Below, one piece after another: positions 11,052 through 20,109 of a stretch of 64,000 nucleotides of DNA. Source of the stretch: Pseudonocardia sp. T1-2H. GTDB lineage: Bacteria; Actinomycetota; Actinomycetes; Mycobacteriales; Pseudonocardiaceae. The stretch's first letter is position 1; each line of letters starts with the position of its first letter. The position numbers and the translations under genes are program-made. A model generated the notes under the pieces. The model was not told the origin of the DNA. It ran no database searches and was given only the letters and a program-made list of their open reading frames with translations. Where the stretch lies: NCBI RefSeq assembly GCF_038039215.1, contig NZ_JBBPCL010000001.1:372001-436000 (forward strand). The letters are read 5' to 3'.

Positions 11052-12569
11052 GTGACAGTCCCTGGTGGTCCACCGCCGGACCAGCCGACCGATCCGCTGC
11101 GGACCGGCGGGGAACCCCCCACGCGGCCCACCCGGGACCCGGCGGCGGATCCGGCGACCGTGGAGAACCGGGCCCGGGGGAACCCGGCGGCCGAGCCGCC
11201 GACCGTGCGTGCACCCCTCGGGGAGGGGCGCACGGTCCGCGGCCCGCACGACGAGGGCCGCACCCGCGAGGTGCGCACCGAGGCCATCCCGGTCGGCCCC
11301 ACCCGGCGGATGGTCACCGCTGTCCGCGGCACCTTCGCGGACACCACACCGCTGCAGACCCCGGCCTACCGCAGGCTCTGGCTGGCCGGGGTCGTGACGA
11401 CGGTCGGCGCGCAGCTCTCGGTCGTCGCCGTCCCGACGCAGATCTACGCCATGACGAACTCGTCCGGCTACGTCGGCCTGACCGGCCTCTTCGGGCTGGT
11501 CCCGCTGATCGTCTTCGGGCTCTGGGGCGGGGCGATCGCGGACGCCGTGGACCGGCGCACGATGCTGCTGGTCACCGGCGCCGGGATCGCCGTCACGTCG
11601 CTGGCGCTGTGGGTCGTCGCGGCGTCCGGCGTGGGCAGCGTCTGGGTCGTCCTCTGCCTGTTCTCGGTGCAGTCGGCGATGCTCGCGATGAACCAGCCCG
11701 TCCGCAGCGCGGTGATCCCGCGGCTGCTCCCGGCCGTCCAGCTGCCGGCGGCCAACGCGCTGAACATGACGGTCATGCAGGTCGGCTCGATCGCCGGCCC
11801 GCTGCTGGCGGGCGTGCTGATCCCGGTGATCGGGCTCGGCACGCTCTACCTGCTCGACGCGATCTTCCTGCTGACGACCCTCTGGGCCACCTGGAAGCTG
11901 CCGTCCATACCGCCGCTGGACGCCGAGCCCGGCGTGCGCCGCAAGGCCGGGTTCCGCGAGGTCGTCGACGGGTTCCGCTACGTCTCGACGCAGAAGATCC
12001 TGCTGGTCTCGTTCCTGGTGGACCTGATCGCGATGGGCTTCGGGATGCCGCGCGTGCTGTTCCCGGAGCTGGCGGAGACCCGGTTCGGGGACCCGCCCGG
12101 CGGCGGGTTCGCCCTCGGCCTGCTGTTCGCGGCGGTGCCGATCGGGATGGTCGCGGCCGGCGTGCTGTCCGGCTGGCTGCAGAAGGTCCGACGCCAGGGG
12201 GTCGCGGTCACCGTGGCCGTCTGCGTCTGGGGCCTCGGCGTGGCCTTCTTCGGCCTGACGAACTCGCTGTGGCTCGCGGTGCTCGCGCTGGCGGTCGCCG
12301 GGGCCGGCGACCTGGTCAGCTCGGTCTACCGGAACTCGATGCTGCAGACCGTCGCGACGGACGAGATGCGCGGCCGGATGCAGGGCGTCTTCCTGGTCGT
12401 CGTGGCCGGCGGCCCCCGGCTGGCGGACATGTGGCACGGCTGGGCCGCGGAGGGCGTGGGCGCCGGTGCGGCGGCGACGATCGGCGGCGTCGCCGTGGTC
12501 GTCGTCGTGATCGCCGTGGTGTTCCGGTTCGCCGCGTTCTGGCGCTACGTGGGCCCCCGCGGCGGGTGA
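11052..12569 (+). CDS. MFS exporter (EntS-like, MFS_3)
   Basis: A 505-residue major facilitator transporter from GTG 11052. It has an unusual hydrophilic N-terminal extension of about 95 residues, rich in Pro, Arg and Glu (PTRPTRDPAADPATVENR), followed by TPLQTPAYRRLWLAGVVTTVG, the start of an EntS/MFS_3-type domain. Twelve membrane segments are visible, with ADAVDRRTMLLVTG and GRMQGVFLVVVAGG as typical loops. EntS relatives export siderophores or drugs; no siderophore genes are nearby, so the substrate is open. Confidence 0.8.
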   Translation: MTVPGGPPPDQPTDPLRTGGEPPTRPTRDPAADPATVENRARGNPAAEPPTVRAPLGEGRTVRGPHDEGRTREVRTEAIPVGPTRRMVTAVRGTFADTTPLQTPAYRRLWLAGVVTTVGAQLSVVAVPTQIYAMTNSSGYVGLTGLFGLVPLIVFGLWGGAIADAVDRRTMLLVTGAGIAVTSLALWVVAASGVGSVWVVLCLFSVQSAMLAMNQPVRSAVIPRLLPAVQLPAANALNMTVMQVGSIAGPLLAGVLIPVIGLGTLYLLDAIFLLTTLWATWKLPSIPPLDAEPGVRRKAGFREVVDGFRYVSTQKILLVSFLVDLIAMGFGMPRVLFPELAETRFGDPPGGGFALGLLFAAVPIGMVAAGVLSGWLQKVRRQGVAVTVAVCVWGLGVAFFGLTNSLWLAVLALAVAGAGDLVSSVYRNSMLQTVATDEMRGRMQGVFLVVVAGGPRLADMWHGWAAEGVGAGAAATIGGVAVVVVVIAVVFRFAAFWRYVGPRGG

Positions 12570-12656
12570 TCGGGACCGGTCGTCGTCCCGTCTGGCAGCC
12601 AGCGGATGCCGGACCGCGGAACCCGGACGACGATGGGCGCAGGCCCGTGTCGTGGA

Positions 12657-12792
12657 CGGTAAGAGGCCATCGCGGCGTGATCCTTACCGCGTCCGGGACG
12701 TGATGCGTAACGCCCTGGGCGACGGAGGGGCCTCGGAGCACTAGCGTTGTGTACAACCGAGATAACTGACGAGTGTGAGAGGGAACCTCCAC
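12657..12792. promoter_or_regulatory. Upstream region of gltA with two inverted repeats
   Basis: The non-coding region before gltA holds CGGTAAG (12657-12663) facing CTTACCG (12683-12689), and GTTGT-GT-ACAAC (12746-12757) about 35 bases before the start codon. Either may be an operator or overlap the promoter. The gltA start is preceded by GAGAGGGAACC. No regulator is identified. Confidence 0.4.
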
Positions 12793-14099
12793 ATGGCTGA
12801 CGAGTCCGCCGGAAGCGACACCGCCGTCCTGAAGTACCCGGGCGGCGAGCACGAGATGGCCATCAAGGCGCCGACGGAGGGTGCTTCGGCAGTCGACGTG
12901 AGCAAGATCCTCGCGAAGACGGGGATGACGACGTTCGACCCCGGGTTCACGAGCACCGCGGCCTGCGCCTCGGCCATCACCTACATCGACGGCGACGCAG
13001 GGATCCTGCGTTACCGCGGTTACCCCATCGACCAGCTGGCCGAGAAGAGCAGCTTCCTGGAGGTCAGCTACCTGCTGATCTACGGCGAGCTGCCCACGGC
13101 GGCCGAGCTCGAGCGATTCACCAACGACATCAGCCGGCACACGCTGCTGCACGAGGACCTCAAGGGCTTCTTCGACGGCTTCCCCGGGACGCGCACCCGA
13201 TGCCGGTGCTGTCCTCCGCGGTCAGCGCGCTGTCGACCTTCTACCAGGACGCCCTGGACCCGTTCGACAAGGACGCGGTCGAGCTCTCCACCGTCCGGCT
13301 CATGGCGAAGGTCTTCACGATCGCCGCCTACGCCTACAAGAAGTCCGTGGGCCAGCCGTTCCTCTACCCGGACAACTCGCTCGGCCTGGTCGAGAACTTC
13401 CTGCGGATGACGTTCGGCTTCCCGGCCGAGCCGTACGAGGTGGACCCGGCCATCGCGAAGGCCCTGGACACGCTGCTGATCCTGCACGCGGACCACGAGC
13501 AGAACTGTTCGACCTCGACGGTCCGGCTCGTCGGCTCGTCGCAGGCGAACCTGTTCGCGTCGATCTCCGCGGGTGTGAACGCCCTGTTCGGCCCGCTGCA
13601 CGGCGGCGCGAACCAGGCCGTGCTGGAGATGCTCACCCGGATCAAGGACGTCGAGGACGGCAACGTCGACGCGTTCGTCGAGCGGGTGAAGAACAAGGAG
13701 AAGGGCGCGAAGCTGATGGGCTTCGGGCACCGGGTCTACAAGAACTACGACCCGCGCGCGAAGATCGTCAAGCAGAACGCGGACGAGGTGCTCAAGAACC
13801 TCGGTGTCACGGACCCGCTGCTGGACATCGCCATGCGGCTGGAGGAGAAGGCGCTGGCGGACGACTACTTCGTCGAGCGCAAGCTCTACCCGAACGTCGA
13901 CTTCTACACCGGCGTGATCTACCGGGCCATGGGCTTCCCGACCAAGATGTTCACGGTCCTGTTCGCGCTCGGCCGGCTCCCCGGCTGGATCGCGCACTGG
14001 CGGGAGATGATGGACGACCCGCAGAACAAGATCGGCCGCCCGCGCCAGCTCTACGTCGGCGCGACCGAGCGCAAGTACACCGGCATCAGCGAGCGCTGA
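12793..14099 (+). CDS. gltA: Citrate synthase (GltA), one frameshift
   Basis: Type II citrate synthase of the TCA cycle, about 434 residues when the frame is repaired. The first part ([51 protein letters not shown]) reads to the run CCCC at 13182-13185. One more C gives [23 protein letters not shown] and joins the second frame: [35 protein letters not shown] (catalytic His) and [16 protein letters not shown] (second His), then the catalytic-Asp region [16 protein letters not shown]. As the main citrate synthase gene it is unlikely to be dead, so the shift is probably an error. A strong terminator follows. Confidence 0.92.
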
Positions 14100-14122
14100 G
14101 CCATCTGCACCACGCACGTCGA

Positions 14123-14153
14123 CGGGGCGGGCCCACCGGGCCCGCCCCGTTTT
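14123..14153 (+). terminator. Intrinsic terminator of gltA
   Basis: Perfect 12-bp stem CGGGGCGGGCCC / GGGCCCGCCCCG with a 3-base loop, followed by TTTT, 24 bases after the gltA stop codon. Confidence 0.88.
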
Positions 14154-14224
14154 CGCGGTCCTCGGCCCGGGCGCTACCGGAGATTCGCCGCGCGTCCTGC
14201 GGGAGCAGTGGTTAGCGTCGTCGG

Positions 14225-15637
14225 ATGGCCGACCCCGGGCAGAGCGCCGTCGTCTGGTTCCGTCGCGACCTCAGGGTCGGTGACCAGCCCATCTTCCTCG
14301 CCGCCGCCAACGCGGCGGACTCCGCGCTCGCGCTGTTCGTCCTGGACCCGGCCCTGCTGGGCCCCGCCGGAGCCGCGCGGCTGAACTTCCTCTTCGGCAC
14401 CCTGCGCGAGCTCGACGACGCCCTCGACGGCCGGTTGCTCGTGGTCAGGGGCGAGCCCGCGGACGTCGTCCCCCGGGTCGCGGAGGCGGTGCGGGCGGCC
14501 ACCGTGCACGTCGCCGCGGACTTCGGGCCCTACGGCAGCAGGCGGGACGAGGCCGTCGAGCAGGCCCTCGCCGCGGACGGCCGCGAGCTCGTCCGCACCG
14601 GCTCCCCGTACGCCGTCGCACCGGGCCGCGTCCGGAAGACCGACGGCGAGCCGTTCAAGGTCTTCACCCCGTTCCGCCGCGCCTGGACCGAGCACGGCTG
14701 GCGCGCGCCGGCGGACACCGGCGCCACCACGCTGAACTGGATCGACCCGTCGTCGAAGGACGGCGGCCCGCGCGCGGTCGCGATCCCGGACGACCTCCCC
14801 GTGGACGCCGCGCTCCCCGAACCGGGAGAGAAGGCCGCGCTGCGCACGTGGCGGGACTTTCTCGCCGACGCGGGCGACAGCGGCGGGGTCGACGGGTACG
14901 GGGACGCCCGGAACCGGCCGGACCTGCCCGGGACGTCGCGCATGTCCGTCCACCTGAAGTACGGCTGCGTCCACCCGCGGACGTTGCTCGCCGACCTCGC
15001 GAACCGCCGCTCGGCCTCCGCGGACACCTACCGCACGGAGATCGCCTGGCGGGAGTTCTACGCGGACATCCTCCACCAGCGTCCGGACTCCGCGCGGAGG
15101 AACTACGACCGCGCCTTCGACGCGCTGCCGGTCGAGACCGACGCGCAGGCCCGCGCCGCGTTCGAGGCGTGGCAGGAGGGCCGCACCGGCTTCCCGATCG
15201 TCGACGCCGGCATGCGCCAGCTCCGGGCCGAGGCCTGGATGCACAACCGGGTGCGGATGATCGTCGCGTCGTTCCTGGTCAAGGACCTGCACCTGCCGTG
15301 GTGGTGGGGCGCGCGGCACTTCATGACCCTGCTCGTGGACGGCGACCTGGCCTCCAACCAGCACGGCTGGCAGTGGACCGCGGGCAGCGGCACGGACGCG
15401 TCGCCGTACTTCCGGGTGTTCAACCCGGTCACGCAGGGGGAGCGGTTCGACCCCGAGGGCGCGTACGTCCGCAGGTACGTCCCCGAGCTCGCGAGCGTCC
15501 CGGGCAGGGCCGTGCACCAGCCGTGGGCGCTGAGGGACGGGATCCCCGAGGGCTACCCGGAGCCCATCGTCGACCACAAGCAGGAACGCCAGGAGGCACT
15601 GCACCGCTACGAGAGGGTCAAGAACGCCCGCCGCTGA
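14225..15637 (+). CDS. phr: Deoxyribodipyrimidine photolyase (class I CPD type)
   Basis: Light-driven repair enzyme for cyclobutane pyrimidine dimers, 470 residues from ATG 14225. The N-terminal Rossmann-like antenna domain begins VVWFRRDLRVGDQP. The C-terminal FAD domain contains TSRMSVHLKYGCVHPR, EIAWREFYADILHQRPDSAR, FPIVDAGMRQLRAEAWMHNR, VKDLHLPWWWGARHFM and DGDLASNQHGWQWTAGSGTD, the hallmark FAD and DNA-lesion binding stretch, then PYFRVFNPVTQGERFDP. The tryptophans of the electron-transfer chain are in place. Antenna chromophore type cannot be told. Confidence 0.93.
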   Translation: MADPGQSAVVWFRRDLRVGDQPIFLAAANAADSALALFVLDPALLGPAGAARLNFLFGTLRELDDALDGRLLVVRGEPADVVPRVAEAVRAATVHVAADFGPYGSRRDEAVEQALAADGRELVRTGSPYAVAPGRVRKTDGEPFKVFTPFRRAWTEHGWRAPADTGATTLNWIDPSSKDGGPRAVAIPDDLPVDAALPEPGEKAALRTWRDFLADAGDSGGVDGYGDARNRPDLPGTSRMSVHLKYGCVHPRTLLADLANRRSASADTYRTEIAWREFYADILHQRPDSARRNYDRAFDALPVETDAQARAAFEAWQEGRTGFPIVDAGMRQLRAEAWMHNRVRMIVASFLVKDLHLPWWWGARHFMTLLVDGDLASNQHGWQWTAGSGTDASPYFRVFNPVTQGERFDPEGAYVRRYVPELASVPGRAVHQPWALRDGIPEGYPEPIVDHKQERQEALHRYERVKNARR

Positions 15638-15693
15638 CGGCCGGGTGCCCGGGTCCTAGTCTTCGGCCCACCGGACGAGGGAAGGCGCGGGAC

Positions 15694-15996
15694 ATGGCGG
15701 AGCGGAATCGCGGTCGAGGGCGGGTGGTGCTCGCGGTCGTGGCCGCCGGTGGTGCGGGCGTCGCCTTCTGGAGGCGCAGCGTCGCGGGCAGGGGAGCGCA
15801 CGTCTCGGACGTCTTCCAGGCCGAGGTCCCGGCGCGGGCCAGGGTCGACGCCGTTCCCGACCCGGCCGACCCGGCCGGGTCGGCGGGACCCGCGGCCGAG
15901 CCGAAGCCCCTGACCGCGCCCGAGGAGCGGCCCCGCGGCGGGTTCGCTCCGGAGCCCGCGAAGCCGGCGGCCCTGTTCGACCCCGATCGCACCTAG
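15694..15996 (+). CDS. Small membrane-anchored protein of unknown function
   Basis: A 100-residue ORF from ATG 15694 with CGAGGGAAGG upstream. There is one N-terminal hydrophobic segment (VVLAVVAAGGAGVAFW) followed by an acidic, Pro/Ala-rich tail (VPDPADPAGSAGPAAEPKP). Codon use is strongly GC3-biased like its neighbours. It resembles the many short 'DLW-39-like' or hypothetical single-pass proteins of actinobacteria. No function can be given. Confidence 0.6.
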   Translation: MAERNRGRGRVVLAVVAAGGAGVAFWRRSVAGRGAHVSDVFQAEVPARARVDAVPDPADPAGSAGPAAEPKPLTAPEERPRGGFAPEPAKPAALFDPDRT

Positions 15997-16149
15997 CGTC
16001 CGCCGCTCGCGTGGCTCGAGCGTCGCAGATCGCCGCTCGAGCCGCTCGAGCGCCGGTGGTCAGGTCTTCCCGACCTGCCACCGCGGCGCCACCCTCAGTG
16101 ACACGGGATCGCCAGACTGCGCCGAGGGCACCGACGGAGAGGGGGCCCG

Positions 16150-17955
16150 ATGCAGGGGAGCCGAGCCGGCCACGTCGTCGTGTGCGGAACCGGCGCCGTC
16201 GGGGTGCGGACGATCGAGCAGTTGCACGCGGCCGGCGTCGAGGTCGTCGCCGTCGAGGCGGGCGACGAGCCGGGCCGCGGCACCGAACGCCTGCTCGAGG
16301 CGTGGGGCGTCCCCCGGGTCCCCGGCCGGCCCCGCGAGGCGCTCGCCGCGGCCGCGGCGACCCGCGCCTCGGCGGTGGTCGTGGTTCCGGAGGACGATCT
16401 GGCCGCCACGGAGACCGCGCTGCTGGTCCACCGGCACGCCCCCGAGGTGCGGCTCATCGTGCGGATCGCGAACTCGGCGGTGGGCCGCGCGCTCGCCGAG
16501 GTGGCCGGGCCGGGGAGCGTCCTGGACGTCGCCGCGCTGTCCGCCCCGTCGATCGTCGAGGCCTGTCTCGGGATCCGGCCGCACCCCGTGCAGCTGGCCG
16601 GGCAGGAGTTCGTCGTCGCCCGGTCGGCCGCGCCGAGGCCGGGGACCCTGCGCGAGCTGTACGGCGACCTCGCCCCGATCGCGGCCGGCGACGGGGACCG
16701 CGAGGTGGTGTGCCCCGGCCGCGACCACCGCGTCGAGGCCGGCGAGCCGGTCGGCCTGATCGGCACGGCCGCGCAGTTCGCGGCGTCCGGCGCGGGGGCG
16801 CTCGCCGAGCCGGTGCGGGCGGGGCGTTCCGTGGGCGCCCGGTCCGCGGGGGTGGCGCGGGCCGTCGAGCGGGACGAGGAGGGCGGCCGGGCGGGCCTGC
16901 TCTCCGTCCTGCGGATCCTGCTCGCCGAGGCCGAACGGCCGTTGCGGGTGACCGCTCTCGTGCTGCTCGGGGTGTTCGTCCTGTCCGTCCTCGTCCTGCA
17001 CGCCGGCTACCTGAAGGCGAACGGCGCGCACATGACCTGGGTCGACGCCGTCTACTTCACGGTCGAGACCATCGGCACCGTCGGCTACGGGGACTTCTCG
17101 TTCGCCGAGCAGCAGACGTGGCTGCGGGTCTACGCCATCGGGATGATGTTCGGCGGCGTCGTGCTCGCCGCGGTCCTCTTCTCGCTGCTCACCCAGATGC
17201 TCGTCAGCAGCAGCATCGAGCGGTCCGTCGGGCGGCGCCGGCTGGGCTCGATGAAGGGCCACGTGATCGTCGTCGGGCTGGGCGCCGTCGGGATCGGGGT
17301 GCTGGAAGGGCTGCTCGCGGCCGGGGCGCGGCCCGTCGTCCTGGAACGGGACCCGCGCAACCGGCACCTGCCTCGGGCCCGCGAGCTGGGCGTCCCCGTG
17401 CTGACCGGGGACGCGACCGACGCCGCCGTCCTCGCCTCGGTCAACATCGAGACCGGGCTCGCCGTGCGGGACCGGCTCGGCGGGCGCTGGGCGGACGTCC
17501 CGGTGGTCCTGCGGATCTTCGACCGGGACCTCTCCGAAGCGGTCGAGGACGGCTTCGACTTCCGGTACGTCCGCTCCACCGCCGCGCTGGCCTCACCGTG
17601 GTTCGTGGGCGCGGCGCTCGGCCTGGACGTCCTCGGCACCTTCTACGTGGACCGGACGCCGTTCATGATCGGCCGGATCGCGGTGACGGCGGGCAGCGGC
17701 CTCGACGGGCTGGCGATGGGTGAGCTCTCCGCCCGGACCCGGGTCGTGGCGCTGCTCCGCGCGGGCGCCACGGACCCCGAGTTCCCGCCGCGCCGCGGCA
17801 CCCGCTTCGGCCTCGGGGACGACGCGTACGTCGTGGGCCCGTACGAGGAGCTGCTGGCGCTGCTCCGCCAGGCCCAGATCCGGCGGAACGACGCCGGGTC
17901 ACCGCCCGGGACGGATCAGTCCCCGCCGTCGGACGTCGGCATCGAGATGCCGTAG
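16150..17955 (+). CDS. Potassium channel with RCK domains flanking the pore
   Basis: A 601-residue K+-channel protein with the domain order RCK (1-190), linker, two membrane helices with pore loop, RCK (about 365-600). The first Rossmann domain has VVVCGTGAVGVRTIEQL (GxGxxG), and the second has VIVVGLGAVGIGVLEGL with EARDP-like acidic end VVLERDP. The pore at about residues 300-312 reads VETIGTVGYGDFS, the canonical selectivity filter, between TALVLLGVFVLSVLVLHAG and IGMMFGGVVLAAVLFSLL. The second RCK lacks a short stretch after GDATDAAVLAS compared with the first, where VVVVPEDDLAATETALLVHR is complete. Conductance is probably gated by nucleotide or ion binding to the RCK domains. Its 3' end overlaps the convergent regulator gene by 40 bases. 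Confidence 0.85.
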   Translation: MQGSRAGHVVVCGTGAVGVRTIEQLHAAGVEVVAVEAGDEPGRGTERLLEAWGVPRVPGRPREALAAAAATRASAVVVVPEDDLAATETALLVHRHAPEVRLIVRIANSAVGRALAEVAGPGSVLDVAALSAPSIVEACLGIRPHPVQLAGQEFVVARSAAPRPGTLRELYGDLAPIAAGDGDREVVCPGRDHRVEAGEPVGLIGTAAQFAASGAGALAEPVRAGRSVGARSAGVARAVERDEEGGRAGLLSVLRILLAEAERPLRVTALVLLGVFVLSVLVLHAGYLKANGAHMTWVDAVYFTVETIGTVGYGDFSFAEQQTWLRVYAIGMMFGGVVLAAVLFSLLTQMLVSSSIERSVGRRRLGSMKGHVIVVGLGAVGIGVLEGLLAAGARPVVLERDPRNRHLPRARELGVPVLTGDATDAAVLASVNIETGLAVRDRLGGRWADVPVVLRIFDRDLSEAVEDGFDFRYVRSTAALASPWFVGAALGLDVLGTFYVDRTPFMIGRIAVTAGSGLDGLAMGELSARTRVVALLRAGATDPEFPPRRGTRFGLGDDAYVVGPYEELLALLRQAQIRRNDAGSPPGTDQSPPSDVGIEMP

Positions 17956-19794
17956 CCGCGGATCTTGCGGTAGATCGTGGCCCGGGACATCCCCAGCCGC
18001 CGTGCCGCCTCGGCCTTGTTGCCGTCCGTGTCCAGCAGCGCGTCCACGATCGCGTCGCACTCGATCGCCTCCAGCGGCGTGAGCACCCGGCGGGTGATCG
18101 CCCGGGTCTCGGGCGGCAGGTCCTCCGGCCGCACGGTCCCCGTCCGCCGGCGCGCGACGACCTTGCGCAGCACCTGGTAGAGCTGCTCGACGTTGCCGGG
18201 CCAGCGGTTGCGCATCAGCACCCGCATCGCCTCGGGCGAGCACACCAGCTCCGCCCCGCGGGTCAGCCGGGCCAGCAGGTACGGCACCAGCTCGGCGACG
18301 TCCTCGATGTGGTGGCGCAGCGGCGGCACCTCGATGGTGCGCGGGAAGCGGTCCAGCAGGGTGCGGAGCTCGGGCGAGTCCTCCAGGACCCCGGCGCGGG
18401 ACCGCGTCGCCACGACCCACTGCCGTTCCAGCTCCGGGGACTCGCGGTGCGGTTCCAGCGCGTCGGCCAGCGCCTGCGCACCGTCGGGCGGCAGGGTGTC
18501 CACGTTGCGGAGCACCAGCGTCCCGCCCCCGGTGGCGAGCTCGTCCACGACCTCACCGATCCAGCGCGGGCTGTAGGACGCGGCGTCGAGCACCCGCACG
18601 TGACCGGCGGGGGAGTGCTTCTGGTGGGTGGCGCGGGCCAGCGTCGTCCGCCCGGATCCGGGCTCGCCCTCCAGGACCAGCCACTCGTTCATCCGGAAGT
18701 GCCGGTCGACGGTCTGCGCGCACTTCGTCCACAGCGCCCCGGACCCGACGGCGGCGGGCAGGGCGGCCCCGATGGCGTGCGCGGTCGGCCGGTGCGCCAC
18801 GGGCTCCCGGGACACCAGCTGGACCTGCAGCACGCCGCCGGAGAGGCCGCCCTCGGTCCAGCTCGGCCGGCAGGTGACCCGTGCGGTCGCCCCGCTGGGC
18901 AGGTCGACGATCAGCTGCCGGCGGCGCCCGGTGCGGATTGCCTCGGTGGCGTCGGCGAGCAGCGGGACCTGGTCGCCCGGGTCGATCAGCTCGCGGGCCC
19001 GGTCGTTCATCATCAGCAGGTCGTCGCTGACGGCGAGCACGGCGCCGCGGTTGCGCCGGCAGGCGGCCAGGTAGTCGTGGAGCAGGGTGAGCTCGCGCCG
19101 ACCGGAACGCTCCAGGAGCGTCTCCTCGATGCGCCGCGCGAGCGTCGTCGCCGTCGCGATCATCAGGGCGTTCGCCTCGCGTCGCCAGCAGGTCAGGTCG
19201 ATGACGCCGAGCGTCTTGCCCGTGACGGGGTGCCGGATCGGGACCCCGGCGCACGCCAGGTCCTCGAGGTGCTCGACGTAGTGCTCGTGGCCGAAGACCT
19301 GCGTCGCGCAGCGGCCCTCCAGCGCGGTGCCGATGCCGTTGGTGCCCACGTAGCGCTCGGCGTAGCTGAAGCCCGGCGCGAGCCAGACCCGGTCCAGGTG
19401 CTGGCGCAGCGCGGAGTCCCCGGTCCGGCGCTCCAGGACCACGCCGTCGTCGTCGCAGAGGATGACGCTGACGGGCTCGGTCGTGAACTGGTCCGCCACC
19501 TCGTCGACGATCGGGCGGGCCGCGCGCATCAGCGGGGTGTCCGTCTCGTCGTCCGTCTCGTACGGGAAGCTCGAGGTGGTCCGCCGCGACCGAGAACTGC
19601 TTCGACCGCGTCCAGGACGCGAGGATCGGCGGGCGCACGAGGCCGGGCTCGAGCGGCTCGTCACCGAGGAACAGGTCCCGCGCGAGGGCGATCCGCTGCG
19701 CGCTGCTCTTCGACGGCGCGACGAGGTCGCCGCCCGGGTCGTCGTGGTGAGGGGACGGCGCGTGGGGGTGCGTCTGTTCAGGCGGGTAGACCAA
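17916..19794 (-). CDS. mimR: AcoR-type (GAF/AAA+/Fis) activator of the monooxygenase operon, frameshifted
   Basis: Enhancer-binding-protein-like activator, about 625 residues. A TTG start at 19794 with GAGGAGGG eight bases upstream gives MVYPPEQ, then SAQRIALARDLFLGDEPLEPGLVRPPILASW. The frame breaks at 19564-19566; removing one base of the GGG run (+ strand) joins ADHLELP to YETDDETDTPLM. The GAF-like sensor has YAERYVGTNGIGTALEG and the metal-type ACAGVPIRHPVTG. The AAA+ domain keeps Walker A (EGEPGSGRTTLA) but has no GAFTGA sigma-54 loop. A Fis helix-turn-helix ends the protein (KAEAARRLGMSRATIYRKI). Position and type match mimR of mycobacterial mimABCD clusters, so it probably activates the divergent monooxygenase genes. 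Confidence 0.85.
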
Positions 19795-20109
19795 CCGGTT
19801 GCCCTCCTCGGAGCAGCTGTGGTCCGCGTTGTCGCGGCAGCCGGCATCGATCCGGACGGTACCGCCCGGACGCGTCGAAGAATAGGCCCGGTGTCAATGC
19901 CGGGAACCGCTCACCGTCTCATATTGAGACCGCAGGTCAGCGGCCTCGGGGGTGTGATTCCGAGCACGAGAAGGACCGTGTCGACGACGCGCGGAGCCGG
20001 CACTCACCGGCCCCGGACGCCCGAGACGCGGACCGACTCGGTCCGACCGCCAACCGGGGGCGCCCGCGCCGGCCGCGGTAGGGACATCCCACCACCGTGA
20101 GGAGACGAC
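19795..20109. promoter_or_regulatory. Divergent control region between the activator gene and the monooxygenase operon
   Basis: 315 non-coding bases hold both divergent promoters. The clearest element is the palindrome at 19916-19930. I see no convincing -24/-12 sigma-54 promoter (no GG-N10-GC with flanking TGGCAC/TTGC), in line with the missing GAFTGA loop in the activator. The monooxygenase start codon is preceded by GAGGAGACGAC. Confidence 0.6.
19916..19930. promoter_or_regulatory. Candidate operator GTCTCA-TAT-TGAGAC
   Basis: Perfect 6-bp inverted repeat with a 3-base centre in the divergent promoter region, about 180 bases before the monooxygenase start and 120 before the activator start. 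It is the most AT-rich spot in the region. A Fis-type dimer could bind it. Confidence 0.6.

Noticed and set aside
12793..14099. gltA as a pseudogene
   Set aside because: A single missing C restores the whole protein; nothing else is damaged.
15997..16149. Short repeats CGAGC/GCTCGAG near 16010-16050 as a tRNA-like or attachment site
   Set aside because: No cloverleaf, no CCA end and no integrase nearby; just a few GCTCGAG-type words.
19795..20109. Sigma-54 promoter for the monooxygenase operon
   Set aside because: No GG-N10-GC pair with proper flanks, and the activator lacks GAFTGA.
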